This document shows, one piece after another, positions 18,736 through 25,369 of a DNA stretch of 32,047 bases; within the stretch, counting starts at the first letter, position 1, and each line of letters opens with the position of its first letter. The stretch spans positions 1 through 32,047 of IMG/VR virus record IMGVR_UViG_3300028809_000047; one strand, 5' to 3'. The notes beneath the pieces are model-generated. The model was not told where the DNA came from. It ran no database searches and saw nothing but the letters and a program-made list of their open reading frames with translations. This DNA is from a virus. The translations under genes were made by a program, and so were the position numbers.

Positions 18736-21461
18736 TTGAAGTTTACGCGAGCCGCCTTTCGGACGACGGGAAGGAAACTTACAAGATCCGCAAACCACAG
18801 ATGGTCGCTGAGTGGTTATACCGTCACGGGATCTCTCGACGCACGCCGCTGGATAAGCTGGCAATTAGCCTTTACGTGAATGACGAAAGGCTGCTACCGC
18901 GCCAATGGCTGACCAAGCTGATTACCGCAGAGGATCACGTAGAGATCTACCGTGAGCCGAAAGGCACAGACCCCTTCTCGATTACCTTCGCGCTGATCGC
19001 CGGCGCTAAGGCGGTGCTCGGCTTGCTGATGCCGAAGCTGCCAGGGGTTAACCAGCAGTCGAGCCAACAAGGCAAATCGCTCGACCAGTCCAGTAGTAAG
19101 GGCAACAAGGTAAAGATTAACGACGTGCGTCCTGAGCTTTTCGGGTACAACCCGCAGCGCTACCCAGACTACCTAGTGCCACCACGTAGCTACTTTGCCG
19201 CACCACGCGAGATCCGCACAGAAATGTGCCTGGCCGTGGGGCAAGGTTCGTACCAGATAAACGTTAATGAGATCAAGACCGGCGAAACGCCATTGACTTC
19301 ACTGGGTAGCGATGCATTGTTCTCCGTGTACGGACCAGGTGCCGACCTGTCCGCCAATGCTGCCCATTATTTCTGGTATACGGCGCCAGAGGTTGGCGCG
19401 AGTAATACCGGGGCGTCCGGCCTTGAACTGACTGTTAGCACCGGCGGCTTGACTTCTAGCGTAACCTCTTCGGTTATGAACTTCGCCGGTGATACCGTAA
19501 CGCTTCCGGGCGGCGCGGGTACGTTCCCCGCAGACTGGACAGTAGGGCTGATTATTAACCCTGCGGCCCCCTACAACTTCACCGTAGCGGACGGCACCGG
19601 CACCGGCGGGCGCGATGTTATCTCAGGACCAATCGCCCAGTTCAATTTCATCGTTGGAGATCAGATACAGATCACTGGGCAGAACCAAGGGTTCTACACG
19701 GTCACCGCTGTTAGCCCGACCACGCTGGAGCTGGACTATGACGGCGGGGCACCAGGCACAGGCTTGGTAACCGGTCCAGTCGTTATGGCGATGTCTTACC
19801 GCGGATTCCGTTTCCGAATACTCGCGATAACCTCTACGACCATGCAGGTTAAGCGTATCCGCGCGGACGGGACCGACGACAACTCTTGGCCTGGTTGGGA
19901 CGCGCTATCGTCAAACACTGCGCAGATCCTGCTCGATAGCTCGAACCTCACAGCGGGATACCGCGGACCTTTCCCTGCCTGCCCTATCGGCCAGTTGGTA
20001 GCGGCTATTGAGGTCGATATCTTTTACCCGAGCGGGATCGTGTTCCTGGACGCGAAAGGAAATTACCAACAGCTAGTTGCGTATCAGTCATGGGAATACC
20101 GAGACATGGCCTTGGGAGGCGCGTGGACCGTTACCGAGATATCCGCGACAGATAATACTCTTGATGCGCAAGGGTATACCTACCGCATTAATTTGCCGTA
20201 CCCGATGCGCCCCGAAGTTCGCATGAAGAAAATCTTCGTCAACCAAGGGAGTGGGGACCCGGATAAAGAGCAGAACGACACCATGATGTGGAAGGCGCTG
20301 AAGGGTCTGATGATCTACTCGTCGCCTACGTCTTATGCCGGCATGACTGTGCTTACTTGCGACATCCGTGGCGGCGACAGGATTTCCTCGCAAAGCGAAA
20401 GCCTGATTAACTTGGCGTGTACTAGAATCCTGCCTGTGCTTCGCGGCGGAGTATGGCAAGCCCCTCAACCCACGCGGGAGATCTCCGCGGCGGTCGGCCA
20501 TATCATCCGTAACGTCGGGTATAACGACGTTACAGACATCGACCTAGCAGAGCTTAACCGGCTTGAGGCCACCCGATGGACGCCACGAGGGGATACCTAC
20601 GATCGCATTGTCAACGACTCGAAGACGGTTAAGTCGAACTTGATCGACGCTTTGCAAGCCGGGTTTTCTGAGCTGACGATCGACCGCGGGCTGTTGGTGC
20701 CGGTGCGCGACGAGCCACGTGGCCCTGCGTTCGACCACGTTTACAACCCTCACATCATGCTCGAACCATTGGCTGACAATTTTGTGATGCCTGATCAGCC
20801 GGACGACTTTGATGGTGTGGACGTCGAGTATTACGATCACATCACCCGCCAAGACGAAACAGTAGAATGCCGACTGTCGGGTGATGCAGGCGAAAGGGTA
20901 GAGAAGATCCGCGTAGATGGCGTGGGTGTTCGGTACAAGGCTTGGCGCATCGGCATGCGTCGACGCCGCAGCCATATCTACCGCCAGCGCCAGTACAGCT
21001 TCAAGACAGAGCTTGACGCGTTGAACAGCGCTTACTTCGACTACGTGGCGCTCGGCGTTGCGACGCCCGGCTATGGGCAAAGCGCCGAGGTCGTAAGCTA
21101 CTCGCCGCAGCCTTACGCACCAGGTGCCCCGATCACACTGGAAGTGTCGCAACCGCTCGACTGGTCTGTACCAGGGGTTCACAAAGTCGTCGTGCGCCGC
21201 CTTGATGGCAGCGCATCCGGGCCCTACACCGCCACGCGTGTTGATGACTACACGTTCACCATTCCAACCCTGGACTTCGTGCCTAACGTGTCGGGCAACA
21301 TAGACACGCCGCCGATCATCCAGTTCGGGCATGAATCAACGTGGGCCTTTCCCGCATTGATTACGGATGTCTCGCCAAGCGGAACGCGGACCTGCAGCGT
21401 GAAGGCTGTCAATTACGATGTGAGGATGTACGCAGACGACGACGCGTTCCCGCCTAGTTAA
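18732..21461 (+). CDS. Central tail tip / host specificity protein (gpJ-like)
   Basis: The product has 909 residues from ATG 18732 (ATGA overlap). Residues 1-80 look ubiquitin/ThiS-like (EVYASRLSDDGKETYKIRKP, then AEDHVEIYREPKGTDPF), followed by a hydrophobic helix near 80-105, which suggests that the lambda I and J functions are joined. The conserved J-type segment NKVKINDVRPELFGYNPQRY comes next, then long beta-rich regions with an inserted domain of Gly/Thr-rich strands (about 230-330). The second half has EARTWAP-like features such as LAELNRLEATRWTPRGDTYD and ALQAGFSELTIDRGLLVPVR. Members form the trimeric tip that contacts the receptor. The role is fairly sure; precise boundaries are approximate. 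Confidence 0.85.
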   Translation: MIEVYASRLSDDGKETYKIRKPQMVAEWLYRHGISRRTPLDKLAISLYVNDERLLPRQWLTKLITAEDHVEIYREPKGTDPFSITFALIAGAKAVLGLLMPKLPGVNQQSSQQGKSLDQSSSKGNKVKINDVRPELFGYNPQRYPDYLVPPRSYFAAPREIRTEMCLAVGQGSYQINVNEIKTGETPLTSLGSDALFSVYGPGADLSANAAHYFWYTAPEVGASNTGASGLELTVSTGGLTSSVTSSVMNFAGDTVTLPGGAGTFPADWTVGLIINPAAPYNFTVADGTGTGGRDVISGPIAQFNFIVGDQIQITGQNQGFYTVTAVSPTTLELDYDGGAPGTGLVTGPVVMAMSYRGFRFRILAITSTTMQVKRIRADGTDDNSWPGWDALSSNTAQILLDSSNLTAGYRGPFPACPIGQLVAAIEVDIFYPSGIVFLDAKGNYQQLVAYQSWEYRDMALGGAWTVTEISATDNTLDAQGYTYRINLPYPMRPEVRMKKIFVNQGSGDPDKEQNDTMMWKALKGLMIYSSPTSYAGMTVLTCDIRGGDRISSQSESLINLACTRILPVLRGGVWQAPQPTREISAAVGHIIRNVGYNDVTDIDLAELNRLEATRWTPRGDTYDRIVNDSKTVKSNLIDALQAGFSELTIDRGLLVPVRDEPRGPAFDHVYNPHIMLEPLADNFVMPDQPDDFDGVDVEYYDHITRQDETVECRLSGDAGERVEKIRVDGVGVRYKAWRIGMRRRRSHIYRQRQYSFKTELDALNSAYFDYVALGVATPGYGQSAEVVSYSPQPYAPGAPITLEVSQPLDWSVPGVHKVVVRRLDGSASGPYTATRVDDYTFTIPTLDFVPNVSGNIDTPPIIQFGHESTWAFPALITDVSPSGTRTCSVKAVNYDVRMYADDDAFPPS

Positions 21462-21468
21462 TTGTGCG

Positions 21469-21477
21469 TGGTATCAT
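21469..21477 (+). promoter_or_regulatory. Extended -10 promoter before the lysis genes
   Basis: TG 21469-21470, one base, TATCAT 21472-21477, followed by GGCCGAAA. It lies in the 41-base gap between the tip gene and the first lysis gene, so the lysis genes may have their own start site. Confidence 0.55.
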
Positions 21478-21502
21478 GGCCGAAACACATAGGGGTTAGG
21501 CC

Positions 21503-21886
21503 ATGCGGGATCAGTGCGAGACTTACGCATACCTTTGGGTTTGCGCTTTGCTAGCCGGGATGAATGGTTACGCCGCCGCCGGCGCCGCGATAGGTTGTTG
21601 CTTCTACCTGGCCGCGCCGAAAGCTACCTCGTTTCGGGAACGATTTATGCTTACGCTGTTCTCATGGGGTATGGCCTACGGCGGCGGTGTCTATTTCTAT
21701 GGTGGCGGTCCGCCATATGACGAGAAAGCGTTGTTCGTATCAGGAGCCATTGGCGCGCTTATCGCGGTCGTATTTACCGCTCTAGGCTATATGGTTGAGA
21801 AAGATGGCCCAGTGCCAGAGTGGATTAAGACAATCATCGGTCTCATTCCATTTTTCAAAAGCCGGGGTGGCAACGATGGAGCTTAA
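21503..21886 (+). CDS. Putative holin (small multi-span membrane protein)
   Basis: The 127-residue product starts at ATG 21503 with AGGGG upstream. It has three probable membrane segments: about 8-37 (YLWVCALLAGMNGYAAAGAA and following), 48-66 (RFMLTLFSWGMAYGGGVYFY) and 77-96 (LFVSGAIGALIAVVFTALGY). A charged C-terminal tail follows (FFKSRGGNDGA). It sits first in a membrane protein-membrane protein-endolysin-spanin cassette, so a holin or antiholin role is inferred from context and topology. No specific family is recognised with certainty. Confidence 0.6.
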   Translation: MRDQCETYAYLWVCALLAGMNGYAAAGAAIGCCFYLAAPKATSFRERFMLTLFSWGMAYGGGVYFYGGGPPYDEKALFVSGAIGALIAVVFTALGYMVEKDGPVPEWIKTIIGLIPFFKSRGGNDGA

Positions 21887-22181
21887 CGTGATTCTGCTTT
21901 GGGTAGAGTGCGTCATCCATTTCGCAACCTTCCTGATTCTTTTCGTCTACAACGGTTCCCACTCACGACAACGCTGGGGCGTCTCTATGCTAGCCGTAGG
22001 GCTCGCCGCAGCTAACGTCGGACTCTTTACCCTTATCCTCTTCCATATCGTTAAGCCCGGTCCGGCCATGGTTCATGGCCTGCTGATCATAGCCTTCGGC
22101 TGCGTGTTAGGTTTGTTGGTTAGAGCGAAGGGTAACGTGGCTAAGATGATCCCGCCGATTAATCCGAGGTTATTCCTGTGA
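21876..22181 (+). CDS. Second small membrane protein, putative 3TM holin
   Basis: The product has 101 residues from ATG 21876, overlapping the previous gene by 11 bases. A 27-codon upstream extension lies within that gene. Three hydrophobic helices are seen at about 4-24 (NVILLWVECVIHFATFLILF), 35-57 (GVSMLAVGLAAANVGLFTLI) and 68-82 (HGLLIIAFGCVLGLL), and a basic tail. This pattern resembles the short three-span holin family of P2/Pseudomonas phages. Two adjacent holin-like genes suggest a holin/antiholin pair. Confidence 0.6.
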   Translation: MELNVILLWVECVIHFATFLILFVYNGSHSRQRWGVSMLAVGLAAANVGLFTLILFHIVKPGPAMVHGLLIIAFGCVLGLLVRAKGNVAKMIPPINPRLFL

Positions 22182-22654
22182 CAGCTATCAGCAAAAACCT
22201 CCGTGCGTTCCTCGACATGCTGGCATGGTCCGAGGGCACTTCGACTAGCCGGTATACGAAGAACGACGGCTACGATGTCATTGTCGGGGGGATTGACAGC
22301 CCGAACACATTCAGCAGCTATGCGGACCACCCGGGTGTTCTCGTTACCGTGAACCGCAACGGCTTGAAGTCTACCGCCGCCGGCCGCTACCAGTTGCTTC
22401 ACCGGTACTGGAAGATCTACAAGGATCAATTAGGCCTTAAAGACTTTTCCCCGGCTAGCCAGGACGCGGTAGCTATTCAGCAGATCAAAGAGCGAAGAGC
22501 TTTAGCGGATATCGAATCGGGTAAGATTGAATCAGCTATCGAGAAATGCAAAAACATTTGGGCCAGTTTGCCAGGTGCGGGATACGGGCAGAAAGAGCAT
22601 GGCGTAGCGCCTTTGATCGCTAAGTTCAAAGCTGCCGGCGGAACAGTATCGTGA
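22178..22654 (+). CDS. R: Endolysin, lambda R-like lytic transglycosylase
   Basis: The product has 158 residues from GTG 22178 (GTGA overlap, GAGG 8 bases upstream). It is clearly related to lambda R: RAFLDMLAWSEGTSTSRY with the catalytic glutamate at position 19, GYDVIVGG, SYADHPGVLVTVNRNGLKST, AGRYQLLHRYWKIYKDQLGL, SQDAVAIQQIKERRAL and NIWASLPGAGYGQKEH. Lambda R cleaves the glycosidic bond of peptidoglycan non-hydrolytically, producing anhydromuramic ends. There is no signal peptide, so export depends on a holin. Length equals that of lambda R. Confidence 0.95.
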   Translation: MTAISKNLRAFLDMLAWSEGTSTSRYTKNDGYDVIVGGIDSPNTFSSYADHPGVLVTVNRNGLKSTAAGRYQLLHRYWKIYKDQLGLKDFSPASQDAVAIQQIKERRALADIESGKIESAIEKCKNIWASLPGAGYGQKEHGVAPLIAKFKAAGGTVS

Positions 22655-23112
22655 TGCCGGGTTACGGCTACGTCGCTGCGTTCCTGATCGGCGCTGCCGG
22701 CTCGTGGTACGTCCAGGGGTTGCGCTGGGACAACGATGCGCAGGCCACCGACTTGGTAACCGCTACAGCTATCAGCGCGAACGTGGACGCAGTGAACCAA
22801 CACCTAATCGCGTCACGCGCACAGACGGAAGCCATCCGGGCGACGTTCATCGAGTACAAGGCAGGTAAAGAAAATGAGACGAGTGCTCTTGAGCGGGCTG
22901 TTGCTGATGGCACTAAGCGGCTGCGGATCAAAGCAACCTGCCCCGCAGCAGTGCCCGCCGATGGAACCGTTCCCGGCGGAACTGTCAGCGGAACCGCAGA
23001 GCTTACAGCCGAAGCTGGACGTGCTTATTGGGATCTGCGAAGAGGACTCGACCGGCAGTACGCCGAGTTGCAGTTCTGCCGGTCGGAATTGAGGAAGCGT
23101 TCGTCAAACTAG
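22654..23112 (+). CDS. Rz: Inner-membrane spanin (Rz-like)
   Basis: The product has 152 residues from ATG 22654; GTG 22651 would add one codon. An N-terminal membrane anchor (GYGYVAAFLIGAAGSWYVQG) is followed by a periplasmic helical region suited to a coiled coil (LIASRAQTEAIRATFIEYKA, then LERAVADGTKRLRI) and a basic C-terminus. Rz-type proteins join the outer-membrane Rz1 to fuse the membranes at the last step of lysis. The Rz1 gene is nested in another frame. The gene's 3' end overlaps the convergent DNA methyltransferase gene by 9 bases. Confidence 0.85.
   Translation: MPGYGYVAAFLIGAAGSWYVQGLRWDNDAQATDLVTATAISANVDAVNQHLIASRAQTEAIRATFIEYKAGKENETSALERAVADGTKRLRIKATCPAAVPADGTVPGGTVSGTAELTAEAGRAYWDLRRGLDRQYAELQFCRSELRKRSSN
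22874..23092 (+). CDS. Rz1: Outer-membrane spanin lipoprotein (Rz1-like), nested in Rz
   Basis: The product has 72 residues, entirely inside the Rz gene in a different frame. It has a lipoprotein signal peptide MRRVLLSGLLLMALSGCGS with lipobox LSGC and the modified Cys at position 17, then a proline-rich segment (PAPQQCPPMEPFPAEL). AAAG-type purine sequence precedes the ATG. Nested, Pro-rich, short lipoproteins are typical of Rz1. After lipidation it would be anchored in the outer membrane and bind the Rz C-terminus. Confidence 0.85.
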   Translation: MRRVLLSGLLLMALSGCGSKQPAPQQCPPMEPFPAELSAEPQSLQPKLDVLIGICEEDSTGSTPSCSSAGRN

Positions 23113-24036
23113 ATCGCCGTACATCGCGTCTTCAATACGTTTCTGCGCGATGGCGAAGTATTTTTCGTCGCGCTCGATGCCGATGAACTTTCGGCCGGTG
23201 TTCACGGCCGCTACGCCTGTCGAGCCGCTGCCCATGGTGAAATCTAAAACGACCTCGCCGATATTGGAATAGGTCTCTATCAAGTCTGTCAGGAGGTCCA
23301 CGGGCTTCTGTGTAGGGTGGAAGCCATCGTAATCTTTCTTGTAGGTCAGAATATTTGACTTATATTTTCGCCCTTCGCTGAGGTTGAATCGCCGACTAAA
23401 TTGCCTGTCTATCTCCTGAAGGTCGGCGTAAGACACGAACCAGTCCTGTTCACCTACTTCGTAAATCTGACATATTTCAGAGTAGGTTTTTTCTGTGCAA
23501 AGGCTAAATTGCAAGGAATCGTGACGCATAAAATGACAAGCGCCTTGATGACCCATATCAGTAAATATTTCCTTTTTGCCCCTTCCTATAAAGTCAAAAA
23601 GCTTCTTTGTATACTCTCGCAATGGGTTGGAAAATTGCGCGTCATACTTTTTAAAGAATACGAGAACGTCCTCGAAGTAGGAAACAGGTGCTATTTTGGC
23701 GATTAAAGCATTAGCAAAATGGTCTTTCACCCAAACCATGCGGTAGCTGAAGGGTATATTATTGTGTGCTTCGGTGACTAGCCGAGATGTGTACGGTTCT
23801 TGGCTAAAAAGGATAAGAGCGCCGTTGGTGCGCAGTATCCGGTTACATTCAGCGAAGAAAAGAGCGGGATCTAAAGCATCGTCCCATAAGGTTTTTCCTT
23901 TCATACCGTGGTTTATACCGGAGTCCCCTCCTATGCCCTTAACAGTTCCGTAGGGAGGATCGGTCAATACCAGGTCGACTGAGCCGTCCGGGATCTCTTT
24001 CATCCGTTCTATGCAATCGCCATGCATAAGATTCAT
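23104..24036 (-). CDS. Site-specific DNA methyltransferase (beta-class N6-adenine or N4-cytosine type)
   Basis: The product has 310 residues from ATG 24036, which overlaps the upstream stop (ATGA); an upstream TTG at 24045 is less likely. The catalytic motif TDPPYG is at residues 25-30 and the SAM-binding FTMGSG motif is near residues 266-271 (VVLDFTMGSGSTGVA). The order is DPPY, target domain, FxGxG, as in the beta class, and the tail FIGIERDEKYFAIAQKRIED is typical. The central part (residues about 95-235) is notably A+T-rich at the DNA level compared with its neighbours, suggesting an exchanged target recognition domain. No restriction partner is next to it, so protection of phage DNA from host enzymes is a likely role. 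It is the last leftward gene. Confidence 0.9.
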   Translation of the reverse strand: MNLMHGDCIERMKEIPDGSVDLVLTDPPYGTVKGIGGDSGINHGMKGKTLWDDALDPALFFAECNRILRTNGALILFSQEPYTSRLVTEAHNNIPFSYRMVWVKDHFANALIAKIAPVSYFEDVLVFFKKYDAQFSNPLREYTKKLFDFIGRGKKEIFTDMGHQGACHFMRHDSLQFSLCTEKTYSEICQIYEVGEQDWFVSYADLQEIDRQFSRRFNLSEGRKYKSNILTYKKDYDGFHPTQKPVDLLTDLIETYSNIGEVVLDFTMGSGSTGVAAVNTGRKFIGIERDEKYFAIAQKRIEDAMYGDLV

Positions 24037-24179
24037 TCGCACCAATACTCCTCTTCCTCAGTTGCATTTTGCGCAGCGGCTGTCGCCTGACAGATAACCT
24101 GGGCGTCCTGCGTGAAGTACGCGGCCACTGGCACCTGACCGTTTGCGGTTAGCATGTAGAGCATCGCTAGGATTTTCAT
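24033..24179 (-). CDS. Small hypothetical protein with hydrophobic N-terminus
   Basis: The product has 48 residues from ATG 24179, which overlaps the stop of the upstream gene (ATGA). A 25-codon extension to 24254 exists but lies inside that gene. The N-terminal LAMLYMLTANGQVPVAAYF is moderately hydrophobic and the C-terminus is acidic (ATEEEEYWCE). No family is recognised. The overlaps on both sides (ATGA with the methyltransferase start) argue that it is translated. Confidence 0.55.
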   Translation of the reverse strand: MKILAMLYMLTANGQVPVAAYFTQDAQVICQATAAAQNATEEEEYWCE

Positions 24180-24520
24180 ACCGGGGTCCAAGGATCTCGC
24201 CGATTGGAATGCTCTGCGCAGTATTGGGAATCGGGCAAAGCGCTGTTTGGGCAATCGTTATGGCCGCCGGATGCTGCGCATTGTTTTAGCCCCACGCTAG
24301 CTGAAGTTCTGCCGGAGACGATACGAAAAGGCTGTATAAGCAATTGCTCTATTTCAGACGCGCGAGCGATATACGCATCAGCCATTGCTTTTCCCGCGCC
24401 GTCTTCCCCTAAACCTTCGTTTTGCATAGTAGTGAGAAAACTGGCAACAGCTAACCGAAGCGTCATAGACTGACCTACGGTTAGCTGAACCCCGTTTATC
24501 GTTACGATTGCTTCGATCAT
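24176..24520 (-). CDS. Hypothetical protein with C-terminal Cys/His cluster
   Basis: The product has 114 residues from ATG 24520, where GGAGAAGGAAG is a strong ribosome site; the next upstream ATG at 24553 falls in the promoter. Residues 1-60 have a beta hairpin MIEAIVTINGVQLTVGQSMT and helices; the end has CAASGGHNDCPNSALPDSQY followed by CAEH, a likely metal-binding cluster. No family is recognised. It is first in the short unit that ends with the DNA methyltransferase. Confidence 0.6.
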   Translation of the reverse strand: MIEAIVTINGVQLTVGQSMTLRLAVASFLTTMQNEGLGEDGAGKAMADAYIARASEIEQLLIQPFRIVSGRTSASVGLKQCAASGGHNDCPNSALPDSQYCAEHSNRRDPWTPV

Positions 24521-24552
24521 CTTCCTTCTCCTGAACTGGTTTAAGTAACGCA

Positions 24553-24581
24553 AGGATATACAACCTTTCTCTTGTAGTCAA
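24553..24581 (-). promoter_or_regulatory. Leftward sigma70-type promoter before gene 24520
   Basis: On the minus strand TTGACT (24581-24576) is followed by 17 bases and TATCCT (24558-24553). The start codon is 33 bases downstream. The -35 and adjoining bases (GGTTGACTACAAG) resemble those of the other leftward promoter at 28073 (GGTTGAGTACAAG). Confidence 0.7.
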
Positions 24582-24584
24582 CCC

Positions 24585-24662
24585 TTACTCCGCTTCACTC
24601 CTTTTCGCGGCCCGCACCATGCGAGCGCCGAAGAATTCGACTTTCTCAGCGTTGTACTTCAT
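24585..24662 (-). CDS. Very short ORF, 25 residues
   Basis: ATG 24662 lies within the end of the upstream zinc-ribbon gene and has GAGGA 8 bases before it. The peptide starts MKYNAEKVEFFGARMVRAAK and ends acidic. It stops at TAA 24585-24587, four bases before the leftward promoter. Its Lys/Arg/Glu pattern suggests an amphipathic helix. The good ribosome site and the fit of gene edges to the promoter favour translation, but the short length makes the call tentative. Confidence 0.45.
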   Translation of the reverse strand: MKYNAEKVEFFGARMVRAAKRSEAE

Positions 24663-24849
24663 TTGACTTTTCCTCGGAGTGCGCAGGTGGCAGCCTGTAG
24701 GTATCGTAGTCGTCCTCAGCTGTAAGAGGGGCGCTGCAAAGGTCGCATTTATCAAGCCTGCGAAGCTGGGCGCCCGTCGCCCATTCCCGCGCGCTGGTAC
24801 TTACCCCTCCGCAGTGGCGGCACAAGCGGTGAACCGATGGCCAGCTCAT
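24646..24849 (-). CDS. Small zinc-ribbon-like protein
   Basis: The product has 67 residues from ATG 24849, overlapping the DUF3310 gene stop (ATGA). It carries two Cys pairs, RLCRHCGG and KCDLCSAPL, about 25 residues apart, a typical zinc ribbon spacing. The tail is acidic and Pro-rich. No specific family is recognised. A nucleic-acid-binding or adaptor function is possible but unproven. Confidence 0.6.
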   Translation of the reverse strand: MSWPSVHRLCRHCGGVSTSAREWATGAQLRRLDKCDLCSAPLTAEDDYDTYRLPPAHSEEKSNEVQR

Positions 24850-25142
24850 TGACCTTTCTCCTCTTCGAACTGGATCAGCATGTCGATGACGTGCTTCGCT
24901 TTGCGCAAGTCCTCGACGCCGCCCTTGGCACGGAACCGGCTGATGTACTTGATCGCCGTATGCTGGCAAGCGTCCAAGCCGTTCTTCATCGAGTATTCCA
25001 TCGGCTGGATAGCCATATCTTTGTAGTGTCCGCCGCCGATCTGAGTGTCTAGCGCTTTCTTAGGTGGCGCGCCGAGCGCGAAGCAATGCTGACAGGTGAT
25101 GTCGTAGACATCGTGTCTTGGGCAAGGTTGTTTATCGCTCAT
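24846..25142 (-). CDS. DUF3310 family protein
   Basis: The product has 98 residues. The C-terminal two thirds match the DUF3310 (SaV-like) family: GGGHYKDMAIQPMEYSMKNG, then HTAIKYISRFRAKGGVEDLR and HVIDMLIQFEEE. Phage members are often annotated as putative nucleotide kinases, but no kinase motif is present and the role is unknown. The N-terminus adds CPRHDVYDITCQHC, a Cys/His pair probably binding metal. ATGA overlaps link it to both neighbours. Confidence 0.82.
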   Translation of the reverse strand: MSDKQPCPRHDVYDITCQHCFALGAPPKKALDTQIGGGHYKDMAIQPMEYSMKNGLDACQHTAIKYISRFRAKGGVEDLRKAKHVIDMLIQFEEEKGQ

Positions 25143-25369
25143 GTCGGGTATCCTTTAGTTGGTTTGAAGTCGGCCAGGTCTTGCTCCGTAATGGTTCCGC
25201 CTACGCCGCCGGGTTCGCGGAAATTCGCGCGATCCTGAAGGAACTGAAGTGCTTCGTCAGTACGGCGCTGCGCAATTCGACACGCCTTTTCGCTTTCGTA
25301 AACCCCGGGGCGCCAGCAGCCGTACGCCGAGATGCAGAAGGTTCCGTCTTTCGCTTTTCTGATAGCCAT
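25139..25369 (-). CDS. Hypothetical protein, Arm-type DNA-binding-like start
   Basis: The product has 76 residues. The first half (MAIRKAKDGTFCISAYGCWR, then ESEKACRIAQRRTDEA) resembles the N-terminal strands plus helix of integrase Arm domains, but is too short for an integrase and no catalytic domain follows. The second half is Gly- and Asp-containing and uncharacterised. The ATG shares one base with the helicase stop (TAATG). Confidence 0.55.
   Translation of the reverse strand: MAIRKAKDGTFCISAYGCWRPGVYESEKACRIAQRRTDEALQFLQDRANFREPGGVGGTITEQDLADFKPTKGYPT

Noticed and set aside
20544-21332. 262-codon leftward open frame
   Set aside because: Shadow of the tail tip gene; no domain, no promoter, no neighbours on that strand.
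25139-25369. Integrase
   Set aside because: Only an Arm-like start of about 40 residues; no catalytic Arg-His-Arg-Tyr domain here or elsewhere in the window.
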